From Paenibacillus taihuensis (GTDB taxonomy: Bacteria; Bacillota; Bacilli; Paenibacillales; Paenibacillaceae): a stretch of 64,000 bases of DNA. Positions 23,704 through 33,234 of the stretch are shown in pieces (position 1 is the stretch's first letter; each line of letters starts with the position of its first letter). The DNA is taken from NCBI RefSeq assembly GCF_003386535.1, contig NZ_QTTN01000005.1, positions 105,268 through 169,267 on the forward strand, read 5' to 3'. The notes under the pieces are model-generated. The model was given only the letters and a program-made list of their open reading frames with translations, searched no databases and was not told the DNA's origin. A program made the translations under genes and the position numbers.

Positions 23704-24804
23704 ATGGCTTTGAAAGCTGGTATCGTCGGTCTGCCGAACGTGGGCAAATCGACTTTGTTTAATGCAATTACGCAAGCGGGCGCGGAGTCTGCAAACTATC
23801 CGTTCTGTACGATTGACCCGAACGTGGGCGTCGTAGAGGTACCGGATCCGCGTTTGGATAAATTGACGGAGCTCGTCGTACCGAACAAAACGGTACCGAC
23901 AGCATTCGAATTTATTGATATCGCAGGTATCGTAAAAGGCGCGAGCAAGGGTGAAGGTCTCGGCAACAAGTTCCTTGCGCACATTCGTGAAGTAGATGCG
24001 ATCGTACACGTGGTTCGCTGTTTCCAGGACGAGAACATTACGCACGTATCCGGTAAAGTGGACCCGATCGGCGACATCAACACGATTAACCTCGAGCTGA
24101 TCCTCGCGGATATCGATTCGGTTGACCGCAAAATCGAGCGTTCCCGCAAAAACCTCAAGGGCGGCGACAAGAAGGTCGTGCAAGAGGTGGAGACGCTGGA
24201 GAAGGTTAAAGAAGCGCTATACAATGATTTGCCGGCGCGCAGCCTAGATCTCTCCGAAGATGAGAAAGCACTCATTCGCGACCTGCACTTGCTGACGATG
24301 AAGCCAGTGTTGTACGCGGCAAACGTGAGTGAAGGCGAAGCGGCTAATTCCGATGGCAACAGCTATGTGGAATTGGTTCGTGAGTTCGCGAAGGCTGAGG
24401 GCGCAGAAGTAGTGCCGATCAGTGCGAAAGTGGAATCCGAGATCGCTGAGCTGGAAGGCGAGGACAAAGAGATGTTCCTCGAAGAGCTCGGCCTGACAGA
24501 ATCCGGTCTGAACCGTCTGATCCGCGCAGCTTACAAGCTGCTTGGCCTGTACACGTACTTCACAGCAGGCGTACAAGAGGTTCGCGCTTGGACCATTCGC
24601 AAAGGCATGAAAGCTCCGCAAGCGGCAGGCGTTATCCATACCGACTTCGAGCGCGGCTTCATCCGTGCAGAGGTTGTGTCGTATGACGATTTGGTCGCGG
24701 CAGGCACGATGAACGCGGCGAAGGAGAAAGGCCAGCTTCGTCTTGAAGGTAAAGAGTATGTGGTGCAGGACGGCGACGTTATGCATTTCCGCTTCAACGT
24801 ATAG
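23704..24804 (+). CDS. ychF: Ribosome-binding ATPase YchF
   Basis: Obg-family P-loop protein of 366 residues, the normal YchF length. The Walker A is [12 protein letters not shown]3 is [14 protein letters not shown], and the non-canonical G4 is YAANVSEGE, explaining its preference for ATP over GTP. The C-terminal TGS domain includes [15 protein letters not shown] and ends with [11 protein letters not shown]. It binds ribosomes and has been linked to stress control. The ATG at 23704 matches the family start MALKAGIVG. Confidence 0.97.
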   Translation: MALKAGIVGLPNVGKSTLFNAITQAGAESANYPFCTIDPNVGVVEVPDPRLDKLTELVVPNKTVPTAFEFIDIAGIVKGASKGEGLGNKFLAHIREVDAIVHVVRCFQDENITHVSGKVDPIGDINTINLELILADIDSVDRKIERSRKNLKGGDKKVVQEVETLEKVKEALYNDLPARSLDLSEDEKALIRDLHLLTMKPVLYAANVSEGEAANSDGNSYVELVREFAKAEGAEVVPISAKVESEIAELEGEDKEMFLEELGLTESGLNRLIRAAYKLLGLYTYFTAGVQEVRAWTIRKGMKAPQAAGVIHTDFERGFIRAEVVSYDDLVAAGTMNAAKEKGQLRLEGKEYVVQDGDVMHFRFNV

Positions 24805-24819
24805 ATGATGGAGAGCAGC

Positions 24820-24846
24820 AGGGCCCGGATGTCCGGGTCCTTTTGC
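24820..24846 (+). terminator. Rho-independent terminator
   Basis: GGGCCCGG-atgt-CCGGGTCC followed by TTTTGC after ychF. Confidence 0.8.
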
Positions 24847-24955
24847 TGTGCGCCGCCAAATCATCCATAATTGTCACGTTTATGGAATCAGGTGCGTTAT
24901 GTTATACTAAAGAGACGATTATTAGATTTATTCTAACTTACAGAGGTGATTGACA

Positions 24956-26029
24956 GTGTTGGACCGTTTACAGGCACTCGCGGACCGGTATGAGAAATTG
25001 AGCGAGCTGTTGTGTGATCCGGACGTAGCAAGCGATCCGAAGCGTCTGCGCGACTTCTCCAAGGAGCAGTCGGATTTGCAGGCCCCTTATGAAGCATACA
25101 CAGAATACAAGCAAGTATCTGAGCAACTTGACGATGCGAAAGTGATGCAAGGCGAGAAGCTCGACGATGAAATGCGCGAAATGGTGAAGATGGAAATCGA
25201 CGAACTGAGCACGCGCAAGGAAGAGCTGGAAGCGCACATTCAATTCCTGCTGCTGCCGAAGGACCCGAACGACGACAAGAACGTTATTGTCGAGATTCGC
25301 GGCGCGGCGGGCGGCGACGAAGCAGCTTTGTTCGCATCAGACTTGTACCGCATGTACATGAAGTACGCGGATGCGCAAGGCTGGAAAGTGGAATTGATGG
25401 AAGCGAGCGAGAGCGATCTTGGCGGCTTTAAAGAGGTTATCTTCATGGTGACGGGCAAAGGCGCGTACAGCAAGCTGAAGTACGAGAGCGGCGCGCACCG
25501 TGTACAGCGTATCCCGGTAACGGAATCCGGCGGACGTATTCATACGTCGACGTCGACCGTAGCGGTTATGCCTGAGGTGGAAGAGGTTGAGGTTGAAATC
25601 CTCGACAAAGATATTCGTGTGGATACGTACTGCTCCAGCGGCGCTGGCGGTCAGTCCGTTAATACGACGAAGTCTGCCGTGCGCGTGCTTCACGTGCCGA
25701 CAGGCATTATGGCGCAGTGCCAAGACGGCAAATCGCAGAACGAGAACAAAGCGAAGGCGTTGCAAGTCCTTCGCGCGCGTATCTCCGATCTGCATCGTCA
25801 AGAGGAAGAAGCGAAGTATGCCGGGGAACGTAAGAGCAAAGTAGGTACGGGCGACCGCTCCGAGCGGATTCGGACGTACAACTATCCGCAAAGCCGAGTA
25901 ACGGATCACCGGATCGGCCTTACGCTGCACAAGCTGGACTCCGTATTGAACGGAGACATGGAAGAGATTATCAACGCACTGACATTGACCGCTCAGACGG
26001 AATTGATGGAGCAAGAGAATCTCGCATAA
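24956..26029 (+). CDS. prfA: Peptide chain release factor 1
   Basis: Decodes UAA and UAG stops and triggers peptide release. The 357 residues match RF1. The catalytic GGQ lies in [14 protein letters not shown], and the SNNKD-type and [12 protein letters not shown] segments are present. GAGGTGAT at 24944-24950 fits the GTG start at 24956; an in-frame TTG at 24950 overlaps that site. A -10-like TATACT stands at 24903. It is the first gene of the conserved prfA-prmC-spoIIR stretch. Confidence 0.97.
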   Translation: MLDRLQALADRYEKLSELLCDPDVASDPKRLRDFSKEQSDLQAPYEAYTEYKQVSEQLDDAKVMQGEKLDDEMREMVKMEIDELSTRKEELEAHIQFLLLPKDPNDDKNVIVEIRGAAGGDEAALFASDLYRMYMKYADAQGWKVELMEASESDLGGFKEVIFMVTGKGAYSKLKYESGAHRVQRIPVTESGGRIHTSTSTVAVMPEVEEVEVEILDKDIRVDTYCSSGAGGQSVNTTKSAVRVLHVPTGIMAQCQDGKSQNENKAKALQVLRARISDLHRQEEEAKYAGERKSKVGTGDRSERIRTYNYPQSRVTDHRIGLTLHKLDSVLNGDMEEIINALTLTAQTELMEQENLA

Positions 26030-26045
26030 TGGTTAAGGATAATGT

Positions 26046-26079
26046 AAAACGGGGGCAGCCTTTGGCGCTCCCGTTTTTT
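26046..26079 (+). terminator. Terminator-like hairpin between prfA and prmC
   Basis: AAAACGGGgGCaGCC-ttt-GGCGCtCCCGTTTT followed by TTGG. The prmC ribosome site begins only a few bases later, so if active it would attenuate read-through into prmC. Confidence 0.7.
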
Positions 26080-26098
26080 GGCGGAAGGAGCGATAAAG

Positions 26099-27139
26099 AT
26101 GGCCGAGCAAAAGGATCGAGATGCTGAAGAGCAGCGGGCCCGCGAGGTTGAAAAGGAAGAAGAGATGGGCGTTTCGCTGCTCGTTCCGATGACCATTGCA
26201 GACGTTTGCTTGCAAGCCGCGGCGATGTTGAAAGAGTGCGGCATCATGGAGCCGCGCAGCAATGCGGAGCTGCTGCTGCTGCACGTGCTCGGGATGGATC
26301 GCGCTGCGCTGCTTCGGGATTGGCGCGAGCTCTTTCCGCCGCAGCACTACAAGCGCTGGAGAGAGCTGCTCGCGCGCAAAGCCGCGGGCGAGCCGGTGCA
26401 GTATTTGATCGGCGAGCAGTGGTTCTACGGCGCGCCGTTTACCGTGACGCCGGCCGTGCTTATTCCACGGCCGGAGACGGAGCTGCTTGTCGAGGCGGTG
26501 CTCGAAGCCGCGGACAAGCTTTGGCCGCAGGCGCGCGGCGAAGCCAGCGCTGGCGGGGTAGCCGATGTGCCGACGGTGGTCGACGTCGGCACCGGCAGCG
26601 GCGCCATCGGCGTGACGCTGGCTGCGCAGCGTCCGCAGTGGCGGGTTTGCGCGTCCGACCTGTCGCCGGACGCGCTGGCGGTCGCCCGCACGAACGCGGA
26701 GCGCCATGGCGCAGCCGCGCGCATGACGTTCGTACAGGGCGACCTGCTCGGGCCGTTCGCGGTTGAGCAGCCGCGGCCCGGCGCCGATGCGGCGCACGTC
26801 GATAGCGAGACCGGCAGCGCAGCCGGCCTGCGCATCGACGTGCTGGTCTCGAACCCGCCGTATATCCCGGCGGGGGACATTGCCGGCCTGCAGCCGGAGG
26901 TGCGCGATCACGAGCCGCGCCTTGCGCTCGACGGCGGCGATGACGGCCTCACGCCGTACCGGCGCATGGCCGAGCAGCTCGCGCAGCTGTCCGCGATGCC
27001 GCGCATCGTCGGCTTCGAGCTTGGCATGGGCCAAGCGGAAGCGGTCGCGGACCTGCTGCGCGGCATCGGCGCATGGCGCGATATTCGCATCATCAACGAC
27101 TACGCAGGCATTGGCAGGCATGTGCTGGCCGTGGAATAG
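26099..27139 (+). CDS. prmC: Release-factor glutamine methyltransferase PrmC (HemK)
   Basis: SAM-dependent enzyme that methylates the GGQ glutamine of release factors, matching its place beside prfA. An N-terminal helical domain (about 25-110, MEPRSNAELLLLHVLG) is followed by the methyltransferase fold: VVDVGTGSGAIGVTLA for SAM and the catalytic NPPY in LVSNPPYIPAGD. At 346 residues it is longer than usual (about 285) because of a charged N-terminal extension (MAEQKDRDAEEQRAREVEKE) and an Ala/Gly-rich insert in the middle. GGAAGGAG precedes the ATG at 26099. Confidence 0.95.
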   Translation: MAEQKDRDAEEQRAREVEKEEEMGVSLLVPMTIADVCLQAAAMLKECGIMEPRSNAELLLLHVLGMDRAALLRDWRELFPPQHYKRWRELLARKAAGEPVQYLIGEQWFYGAPFTVTPAVLIPRPETELLVEAVLEAADKLWPQARGEASAGGVADVPTVVDVGTGSGAIGVTLAAQRPQWRVCASDLSPDALAVARTNAERHGAAARMTFVQGDLLGPFAVEQPRPGADAAHVDSETGSAAGLRIDVLVSNPPYIPAGDIAGLQPEVRDHEPRLALDGGDDGLTPYRRMAEQLAQLSAMPRIVGFELGMGQAEAVADLLRGIGAWRDIRIINDYAGIGRHVLAVE

Positions 27140-27154
27140 AGTGATGCTTCATGG

Positions 27155-27190
27155 GAACCGACGTCACGGGGTGTGGCGTCGGTTCTTTTT
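27155..27190 (+). terminator. Rho-independent terminator
   Basis: GAACCGACG-tcac ... gtgg-CGTCGGTTC followed by TTTTTGC after prmC. Confidence 0.85.
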
Positions 27191-27386
27191 GCTATTTTTA
27201 CGTGATTCTAAGGAACTCAGGAGACGCTGAGGAGTGAGGCGTAACTCTATCAATCTATAAATCTTTTTTCGCATGCTAGTAGAGCAGCTAGGTTTAGAGA
27301 GGTCAAGGCGCGGACATAATGGGGATATAAACGTTCCGGAACGAGAAGCCGCTGCACCGACGGGTGCCACAAAGGAGCTTGTCGTT

Positions 27387-28133
27387 ATGATCCGCACTTA
27401 TTCCCGTTTTCCTTATCGTCCTGTTTATGGTTATGTTCTTCTTCTTGCAGCACTGCTGCTTATGAGCTGGGAAAGCCAGCGCGCTGACGCGGCGATTGCC
27501 GGAGGCAGCATTCCGTCGGAATCGATCCGTCTTCGTATCTTGGCGAACTCGGATTCTGCAATGGATCAGCTTGTGAAGCGCGAAGTGCGTGACGCAGTCG
27601 TGGCACAGATGAACACGTGGGTAACGGGTCCTCAAACGATTGAGGAAGCGCGTCTTACGATCCGCTCGCATATGAATGACATCGAGGCAATCGTGGGCAA
27701 AACATTGAATGATCGCGGTTTTCACTATGGCTATAAAGCGGAGCTCGGCATCGTGCCGTTTCCAACTAAAATATACGGAACTGAAGTTTATCCAGCTGGC
27801 AACTACGAAGCGCTTCGTATTACACTCGGTGCTGGCGCAGGTCAGAACTGGTGGTGCGTACTGTTCCCGCCGCTCTGCTTCGTGGATGCAGTGAGCGGTG
27901 AGTCTTCGACGCCGACGACTGCAGCGGCTGCGACAACGGCTACTGTGGCAAAAGCGGATACAGCAAACGTGAAAGACACTGCAGTGAAAGCGCAGGATAC
28001 AGTATCCAAGTCGGACAATGACGGCGGCGCCGATCAAGCTGCAGCTGCTCCTGCCAAACAACCGGAAGTCCGCTTCTTCCTGTGGGACTTGATCAAGTCG
28101 ATCATCAGCTTCTTCCGCCACCTGTTCAGCTAA
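27387..28133 (+). CDS. spoIIR: Stage II sporulation protein R
   Basis: Secreted signalling protein made in the forespore; it activates SpoIIGA in the mother cell so that pro-sigma-E is processed. The 248-residue product has an N-terminal hydrophobic export segment (YGYVLLLAALLLMSW), then the SpoIIR core (SIRLRILANSDSAMDQLVKR, AGQNWWCVLFPPLCFVD). A Thr/Ala/Lys-rich linker and a short hydrophobic C-terminal end (FFLWDLIKSIISFF) follow. AAAGGAG precedes the ATG at 27387. Family knowledge says a sigma-F promoter; I could not pin it down in the 250 bases upstream. The gene shows that the organism sporulates. Confidence 0.93.
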   Translation: MIRTYSRFPYRPVYGYVLLLAALLLMSWESQRADAAIAGGSIPSESIRLRILANSDSAMDQLVKREVRDAVVAQMNTWVTGPQTIEEARLTIRSHMNDIEAIVGKTLNDRGFHYGYKAELGIVPFPTKIYGTEVYPAGNYEALRITLGAGAGQNWWCVLFPPLCFVDAVSGESSTPTTAAAATTATVAKADTANVKDTAVKAQDTVSKSDNDGGADQAAAAPAKQPEVRFFLWDLIKSIISFFRHLFS

Positions 28134-28145
28134 TAATAGGGACAT

Positions 28146-28187
28146 GAAAAAAGCTCATTCGCATTCACGCGAATGGGCTTTTATATT
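28146..28187. terminator. Bidirectional terminator
   Basis: AAAAGCtCATTCGC ... GCGAATGgGCTTTT between the convergent spoIIR and MFS genes, with A- and T-runs on either side. Confidence 0.82.
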
Positions 28188-28212
28188 TTAGCTTTATTTT
28201 AGCGTTGCATTG

Positions 28213-29667
28213 TTAAGCGGCAATTTTCTCGGCTACTGGCTCACGCTTCAGCTTCGGAATGAAGAAAGCTACCGGGAGCGCTACGATTACGATAATAGTG
28301 GCGATCAGATAGACGTCGTTTACGCTCATCGTGAAGGCCATGATTTTGATCGAAGTCGGGTCAGACGCTCCGGCCTTCGCAAGATCCTTCCCGTGGTCAA
28401 CCGTGCGGGAGGACAGCAATGTTGTAAACACCGCGATCGCGAACGAGCCGAGCACGTTCCGAATCCAGTTCGTCAGCGATGAAGCGTGGCCGCTGAACTG
28501 CTTCGGTACAGCTTCCATGCCCGCATTGCTCGCAGGCATCATGGCGAACGAAATACCGAGATTCCGAACGATCATCCAGAACAAAATATACCCGTGCGGA
28601 ATATCGACACTCAGCCAGCTGAGCGGCAATGTACCGCCGGCCATCAGCAGAACGCCGATAATGAGCAGCGGACGCGGGCCTATGCGAGTGAAGAGCTTGC
28701 CGACAATCGGTGTCATCAGCGCCATCGCTAGGGAAGCCGGGAGCAAAATGAGTCCCGTATCGAGCGGCGACACATGCTGGATATTTTGCAGAAATACAGG
28801 TGACAGGAATGTACCCGAGTACAAGCTGATCGTCACAATGCTTGTTAGGGTCAAGGAAATCGTGTACCGGCTAATGCGGAAGACGCGCAGATTAAGCAGC
28901 GGCGTCTCGCAGGTCAGTTCCCGCCAGATGAAGAGCAGCAGGAAGACGGCGCCGATAGCGATAAGGGCAAGTGTTTTGCCGCCGGTCCAGCCCCAAGTAT
29001 GGCCGTTCGAGAGCGCGACGAGCAAGGATGCGCTGCTGATGATGACGGTGATGAAACCGATGAAATCGAATGATTTTGGCACATTGAGACGGTAGTACGG
29101 AATGAACGGAATGACGAGCATGATGCCGATTGCTGCGATCGGGACGTTCACCCAGAACAGCCAGTGCCAGCTGACGTTGTCGAGCAGCCAGCCGCTGAAA
29201 GTTGGACCAATCGCTGGCGCAAGCATGCTGGATGCCGCCCAGAAACTGATCGCCATCGGCTGTTTCTCGCGCGGGATGACTTGGTAGACAATCGCCATCG
29301 TTGCGGGTGTGATCAGACCGCTGAACGCGCCTTGCATGATGCGGAATACGATGAGCGATTCAGGGCTCCAGGCGAGCGCGCAGCAGATCGAGGCCGCCAT
29401 AAAGCCGGATAGGGCGAAAATATAGAGCCTTTTGTAGCTGAATCGTTCGCCAAAATAGCCCGTAATCGGAGCAAACGTGCCCATTGCGAGCATGAAGCCG
29501 GTCAGCGTCCACTGGATCGTGCTGAGCGAGGCGTGAAAATGCTCCGACAGCACGGGGATCGCGATATTAATCGTGCTGATGTTGAGCGTTGAGATGAAGC
29601 TGCCGAAGAAGATGGCAATCATTATGGGCAGGACCCGAATTTGTTGTTGGGATGCAGATTGCTGCAT
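28213..29667 (-). CDS. MFS drug efflux transporter, DHA2 (EmrB/QacA) type
   Basis: Integral membrane proton-coupled exporter of 484 residues with about 14 hydrophobic segments, as in the DHA2 family. Motifs include FISTLNISTINIAIPVLSEHF in helix 1, the loop GYFGERFSYKRLYIFAL (motif A) and SSMLAPAIGPTFSGWLLD (motif C of antiporters). It lies opposite to the conserved backbone, between spoIIR and tsaC, where other Bacillales have ywlA/ywlB, so it is a local insertion. The ATG at 29667 is preceded by GGAGG at a slightly long distance. No regulator adjoins it. Confidence 0.9.
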   Translation of the reverse strand: MQQSASQQQIRVLPIMIAIFFGSFISTLNISTINIAIPVLSEHFHASLSTIQWTLTGFMLAMGTFAPITGYFGERFSYKRLYIFALSGFMAASICCALAWSPESLIVFRIMQGAFSGLITPATMAIVYQVIPREKQPMAISFWAASSMLAPAIGPTFSGWLLDNVSWHWLFWVNVPIAAIGIMLVIPFIPYYRLNVPKSFDFIGFITVIISSASLLVALSNGHTWGWTGGKTLALIAIGAVFLLLFIWRELTCETPLLNLRVFRISRYTISLTLTSIVTISLYSGTFLSPVFLQNIQHVSPLDTGLILLPASLAMALMTPIVGKLFTRIGPRPLLIIGVLLMAGGTLPLSWLSVDIPHGYILFWMIVRNLGISFAMMPASNAGMEAVPKQFSGHASSLTNWIRNVLGSFAIAVFTTLLSSRTVDHGKDLAKAGASDPTSIKIMAFTMSVNDVYLIATIIVIVALPVAFFIPKLKREPVAEKIAA

Positions 29668-29890
29668 AGTCGTTGAAACGCCTCCGTTCTGTTTATATCA
29701 TATGTCCGGATTTACATATAAGAGCGACCATGACATCATACGCTTCACGGTCCGAGTGCGTCAACGGCGGCTGGTTGTGCTGGTAGGCTGCAGTTTGGCA
29801 ATAAAACGCATTCATGCGGCTTCACCGGCTTTTTTCGGCTTCATACAAGCCAGTGCCTCGAGCGGTGTTTGAAACACGGCTGTTGTCGTG

Positions 29891-29898
29891 TGCTATAA
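29891..29898 (+). promoter_or_regulatory. Extended -10 promoter element of tsaC
   Basis: TGCTATAAT-like element (TG at 29891, TATAAT to 29898) ahead of tsaC; a TTGAAA further upstream is spaced 19 bases, so the extended -10 probably carries the promoter. The 29668-29890 stretch shows nothing else. Confidence 0.55.
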
Positions 29899-29956
29899 TG
29901 AAGGCAAAATCGATTGCTGCATTTCATGGCAAGTCGCAGAAGCTGGGGATACGGAA

Positions 29957-31087
29957 TTGAACACGAACACGAATACGAATACAGGTGTGGGGAATACGAG
30001 AGTATGGCAAGTCAGCGGCACAGCGCCGCAAGCGGGAGAGCTGGCAGAAGCAGCGGCGCTGATGCGCGAAGGCGGCACGATCGCGTTTCCGACGGAAACG
30101 GTATACGGGCTTGGCGCCGATGCGCGGCGGACGGAAGCGGTGGAGCGGATCTTCGGGGCCAAAGGCCGTCCGTCGGACAATCCGCTCATCGTGCATATCG
30201 CCGATACGGCGCAGCTTGCGGAGCTGACGCTGCCGCTAGGTGCGGAGGAGGCTGCACTCGCAGAGCGGCTCATGGCTCGGTTCTGGCCGGGGCCGCTTAC
30301 GCTTGTGCTGCCGGTGAAGCCGGGCGCCGTCTCGCCGCGCGTCACCGCGGGGCTGGACACGGTCGCGGTGCGGATGCCCGCGCATCCGGTCGCGCTGCAG
30401 CTCATCGCGGAGTCGGGCTGCCCGCTGGCAGCGCCGAGCGCGAACCGTTCGGGCCGTCCGAGCCCGACTTTGGCAGCGCATGTGCGCGATGATCTGAGCG
30501 GCCGCATTGACGGCATCGTTGACGGCGGCGCGGCAGGCGTAGGCTTGGAATCGACCGTCGTAGAGATTGCAGGCGGCGATTCCGTGCGCATCCTGCGCCC
30601 CGGCGGCGTCACGGCCGAAGCGCTGCGCGAGGTTGCCGCGCATGTGGCGTACGACGCCGTAGCTGCGCCCGGCGCCGGCATGGGCGAAGGCGGCACGGCT
30701 GCCGATGCAGCCGCCGCGCCGCGCTCGCCGGGCATGAAGTACGCGCATTACGCCCCGCAAGGGCTGATGCAGCTGGTGAAGGGCGAGCCGGACGCCGTCT
30801 CCGCCTATATTCGGGCGGAGACGGCGGCGGCGCGGGAACGCGGCGAGCGCACGGGCGTGCTCGCCTTTGCCGAGCATGCTGCTCGGTACGACGCCGACTG
30901 CGTGCTCGTCGTCGGCAGCCTCGCGCAGCTGGAAACGGCTGCGCACGGCTTGTACGGCGCGCTGCGCGAGTTCGACGCGCGCGGCGTGCAGCGCATCTGG
31001 GCCGAGACGTGCCCGGAGCACGGTATCGGCCATGCGCTTATGAACCGCCTGGCCAAGGCGGCCGGCCACGCGGTGGTGCGCGTCTAG
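29957..31087 (+). CDS. tsaC: Threonylcarbamoyl-AMP synthase (Sua5/YwlC)
   Basis: Makes threonylcarbamoyl-AMP from threonine, bicarbonate and ATP for the t6A modification of tRNA. About 376 residues: the YrdC catalytic domain (GGTIAFPTETVYGLGADA, KGRPSDNPLIVH, PSANRSGRPSPT, GLESTVVEI) and the C-terminal Sua5 domain (SPGMKYAHYAP to the end). The likely start is the TTG at 29957, downstream of the promoter. The residues right after it are an Asn-Thr dipeptide repeat, which is unusual. Its position before mntP-ywlE matches B. subtilis ywlC. Confidence 0.92.
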   Translation: MNTNTNTNTGVGNTRVWQVSGTAPQAGELAEAAALMREGGTIAFPTETVYGLGADARRTEAVERIFGAKGRPSDNPLIVHIADTAQLAELTLPLGAEEAALAERLMARFWPGPLTLVLPVKPGAVSPRVTAGLDTVAVRMPAHPVALQLIAESGCPLAAPSANRSGRPSPTLAAHVRDDLSGRIDGIVDGGAAGVGLESTVVEIAGGDSVRILRPGGVTAEALREVAAHVAYDAVAAPGAGMGEGGTAADAAAAPRSPGMKYAHYAPQGLMQLVKGEPDAVSAYIRAETAAARERGERTGVLAFAEHAARYDADCVLVVGSLAQLETAAHGLYGALREFDARGVQRIWAETCPEHGIGHALMNRLAKAAGHAVVRV

Positions 31088-31640
31088 CGCCTAGTATCGC
31101 GCCACGCGCCGCGTCCCGGCGAAGCCGCAATCGGCTAATGACCACGCTGCACTGTCCCGCGCCTAGCGCTCCAGTCGCGGCTCCCGTACCTATCGTGGAT
31201 AAATCCACTCATTTGGCTCGCATTGAGTGAAAAAGCTTGGCTATATTGGATTTTTCTGATTTTTCCACTCATTTTCGGCAGAAAAGCTGATTTCGGGCCG
31301 ATTGGAGCAGGAATGAGTGGATTTTTCCAATATAGATTGCGTTTCTACTCGTTTTAGCCGTTCTACAGTGGATTTATCCAACATACAGGGGATGGAGCAC
31401 TTCGCCAATGTGCTGCTCCCGGCGCGGCACGCTCGTTGCGTGCGCCTAACCGCCGCGGCCGCTAATCCCGCGCCTAGCGCTATCGGCGAAGCCGCAATCG
31501 GCTAGCACCAACCTGATTGCACTATCTCGCGCCAAGCGCAAGACCACCTCACCCGCTTGTCCCGCGCGCCTAGCGCCAAGCGCACCGGTCCTAGCTCGCC
31601 GCGCCTAGCGCTTAACCCGCCCGTCCCAGCGCCACAGCAC
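31088..31640. repeat. Repeat-filled intergenic region with GCGCCTAGCGC motifs
   Basis: No gene is visible between tsaC and mntP. A GCGCCTAGCGC-like motif recurs (near 31159, 31470, 31566, 31600, with variants near 31087 and 31527). A 21-base sequence beginning CGGCGAAGCCGCAATC occurs identically at 31117-31137 and 31484-31504, bracketing a family-B repeat array (31195-31384). The direct repeat on each side looks like the trace of a duplication or insertion event. Confidence 0.65.
31195..31384. repeat. Intergenic repeat array, family B, second copy
   Basis: Forward units at 31195-31212 (GTGGATAAATCCACTCAT) and 31239-31272 (CTATATTGGATTTTTC then TTTCCACTCAT), and reversed units at 31312-31335 (AATGAGTGGATTTTTCCA) and 31367-31384. 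The order and spacing match the array at 22207-22396. Confidence 0.75.
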
Positions 31641-31723
31641 ATCCTGCCCCTCTCAACCTGGTCATCTTTCCCATCTTGTCCGCATATGCTTTTGAAGAAG
31701 AAGCGGGACAAGGAGAGGATGAC

Positions 31724-32281
31724 ATGATTGAGAGCATGCATGCCGGGCAGCTGCTGACGCTCATTATTATTGCGGTGGCGCTGGGAATGGACGCTTTTTC
31801 GCTGGGTGTCGGCATTGGGCTCAAAGGGATTCGGCTGCTGGACATTTTGAAGCTAAGCGCCGTTATCGCGCTTTTTCACATAATTATGCCCTTAATGGGC
31901 ATCTTCACAGGTGAGTATGTCAGCACGCTGCTCGGCAACGTCGCGACGACCGCGGCAGGCGCGCTTCTGCTTCTGCTGGGCGGGCATATGATCTACAGCT
32001 CGCTGCGCGGCGACGCGGTTGAATCGATCGATTACCGCAGCGGCTGGGGCATTCTGGTGTTTGCGCTAAGCGTCAGCATCGACTCGTTCTCCGTCGGGAT
32101 CTCGCTTGGCATGTTTGAAGCCGATATGCTGCTGACCGTGCTGCTCTTCGGCATTGCAGGAGGCATCATGTCCGTGCTCGGCCTGCTGCTTGGCAGACGG
32201 GTTAGCTCAAGCCTAGGCGGCTATGGGGAAGCGTGCGGCGGCGTTATTTTGTTTACATTCGGCCTGATGTTTATTTTCTGA
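31724..32281 (+). CDS. mntP: Manganese efflux pump MntP
   Basis: Six-helix inner membrane exporter of Mn2+, 185 residues, made of two inverted DUF204 halves. The repeated acidic motifs are ALGMDAFSLGVGIG (helix 1) and SVSIDSFSVGISLG (helix 4), whose aspartates bind the metal. It corresponds to ywlD, next to ywlE as in B. subtilis. AAGGAGAGG precedes the ATG at 31724. In Gammaproteobacteria and some Bacillota this gene is under a yybP-ykoY riboswitch; I do not see one here. Confidence 0.92.
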   Translation: MIESMHAGQLLTLIIIAVALGMDAFSLGVGIGLKGIRLLDILKLSAVIALFHIIMPLMGIFTGEYVSTLLGNVATTAAGALLLLLGGHMIYSSLRGDAVESIDYRSGWGILVFALSVSIDSFSVGISLGMFEADMLLTVLLFGIAGGIMSVLGLLLGRRVSSSLGGYGEACGGVILFTFGLMFIF

Positions 32282-32315
32282 TTTCACATGAAATTTCCTA
32301 TAGAGGAGTGCACAA

Positions 32316-32894
32316 GTGTTGAAAAGAATACTGTTTGTCTGCACCGGCAATACCTGCCGTTCGCCGATGGCAGAGGCATTGCTTCGTGCGCTCGCGCAGG
32401 AGCGCGGTCTGCAGCTTGATATTCGCTCTGCCGGTGTCTCGACCATCGATGGTCTCCCTGTCTCCAAGAACGCGCAAACCGCGCTTTCGCGGCGCGGCAT
32501 TCAGCATCACAGCACATCCAAAGCGATAGAAACGGGCTCCATTGCCTGGTCGGATCTGATCCTGACGATGACCGGAAGCCATAAACGCCAGCTGCTGCAG
32601 AAGTTCCCGAATGCGGTGGACAAGACGTATACGCTGCTTGAGTTTGCGAACGACGATCCAGAGGTGCTGAAGCGGATCGCTGAACTCGAGGGGCTCCTGT
32701 CCGAGTGGCACATGAGCCAAGCGCTGGGCCAGCCGCTTAGTGAAGAGAAGCGCGTCAAGCTGCTGCAATTGGAGCAGCAGATGCCAAGCTTCGATATTGA
32801 TGATCCTTTTGGCGGACCGTTGGAAATTTATGAGATGAGCGCGGCTCAAATCGAGGCAGCGCTGAAGCGTCTGCTCGACCGGCTGCAGCAATAA
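32316..32894 (+). CDS. ywlE: Protein-arginine phosphatase YwlE
   Basis: Low-molecular-weight phosphatase fold that removes phosphate from phosphoarginine placed by McsB. The P-loop CTGNTCRSPMAEA carries the nucleophile Cys and Arg; the threonine in GNTCRS is the residue known to select phosphoarginine over phosphotyrosine in YwlE. The general acid is in DIDDPFGG. At 192 residues it is longer than the ~150 of B. subtilis because of an insert (about 108-140). GTG start at 32316 with AGAGGAG upstream. Confidence 0.92.
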   Translation: MLKRILFVCTGNTCRSPMAEALLRALAQERGLQLDIRSAGVSTIDGLPVSKNAQTALSRRGIQHHSTSKAIETGSIAWSDLILTMTGSHKRQLLQKFPNAVDKTYTLLEFANDDPEVLKRIAELEGLLSEWHMSQALGQPLSEEKRVKLLQLEQQMPSFDIDDPFGGPLEIYEMSAAQIEAALKRLLDRLQQ

Positions 32895-32972
32895 TTGGGC
32901 GGCGGCCAGAGGCCTCTTCGGATTGATTTTCGCTTGATAATCCGTTATGATTAGAACAACTAAAGACGGTTT

Positions 32973-33080
32973 CCGATGTAACTGGCGACGAGAGTGGGTT
33001 AAACCACGGTGGAGCATCGGAATATACGGCCGGTCGCCTGGGCAAAGAGCAGCGTGCGTGAGCATGCTTGCTCTTTTTTT
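32973..33080 (+). ncRNA. ZTP/ZMP riboswitch (pfl motif) with terminator
   Basis: The leader of the rpiB-ywlG-glyA operon shows the conserved pfl elements: P1 arm CCGATG (32973-32978) pairing with CATCGG (33015-33020), the core GTAACTGGCGACGAG, the hairpin GTGGGTTAAACCACGGTGG, and the 3' core CGGTCGCCTGGGCA (33031-33044). It runs straight into a terminator AGAGCAgCGTGC-gtga-GCATGCtTGCTCT (33046-33074) plus seven T. ZTP binding in this class opens expression of one-carbon and purine genes; glyA downstream is the classic target. Confidence 0.9.
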
Positions 33081-33234
33081 GTCATTTAGAGGTGGATTTG
33101 TTTTCCGCTTGCTTACGGTTTTAATTGTTTTAAGGCGCCGCCCGTTTTTGCTTGTCGCCCGAAATCAGGTATACTATAGCCAGTGTGAATCGACATTTTC
33201 CGCCACGAGCGGTCACTTGGGAGGTATATGGAAT

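Noticed and set aside
31600-31723. yybP-ykoY manganese riboswitch before mntP
   Set aside because: I looked for the conserved core and found only repeat sequence in the leader.
32947-33234. N-terminal extension of RpiB
   Set aside because: The extra codons lie in the ZTP riboswitch and terminator; the family start MKIAIGADHAG with GGGAGGT is at 33235.
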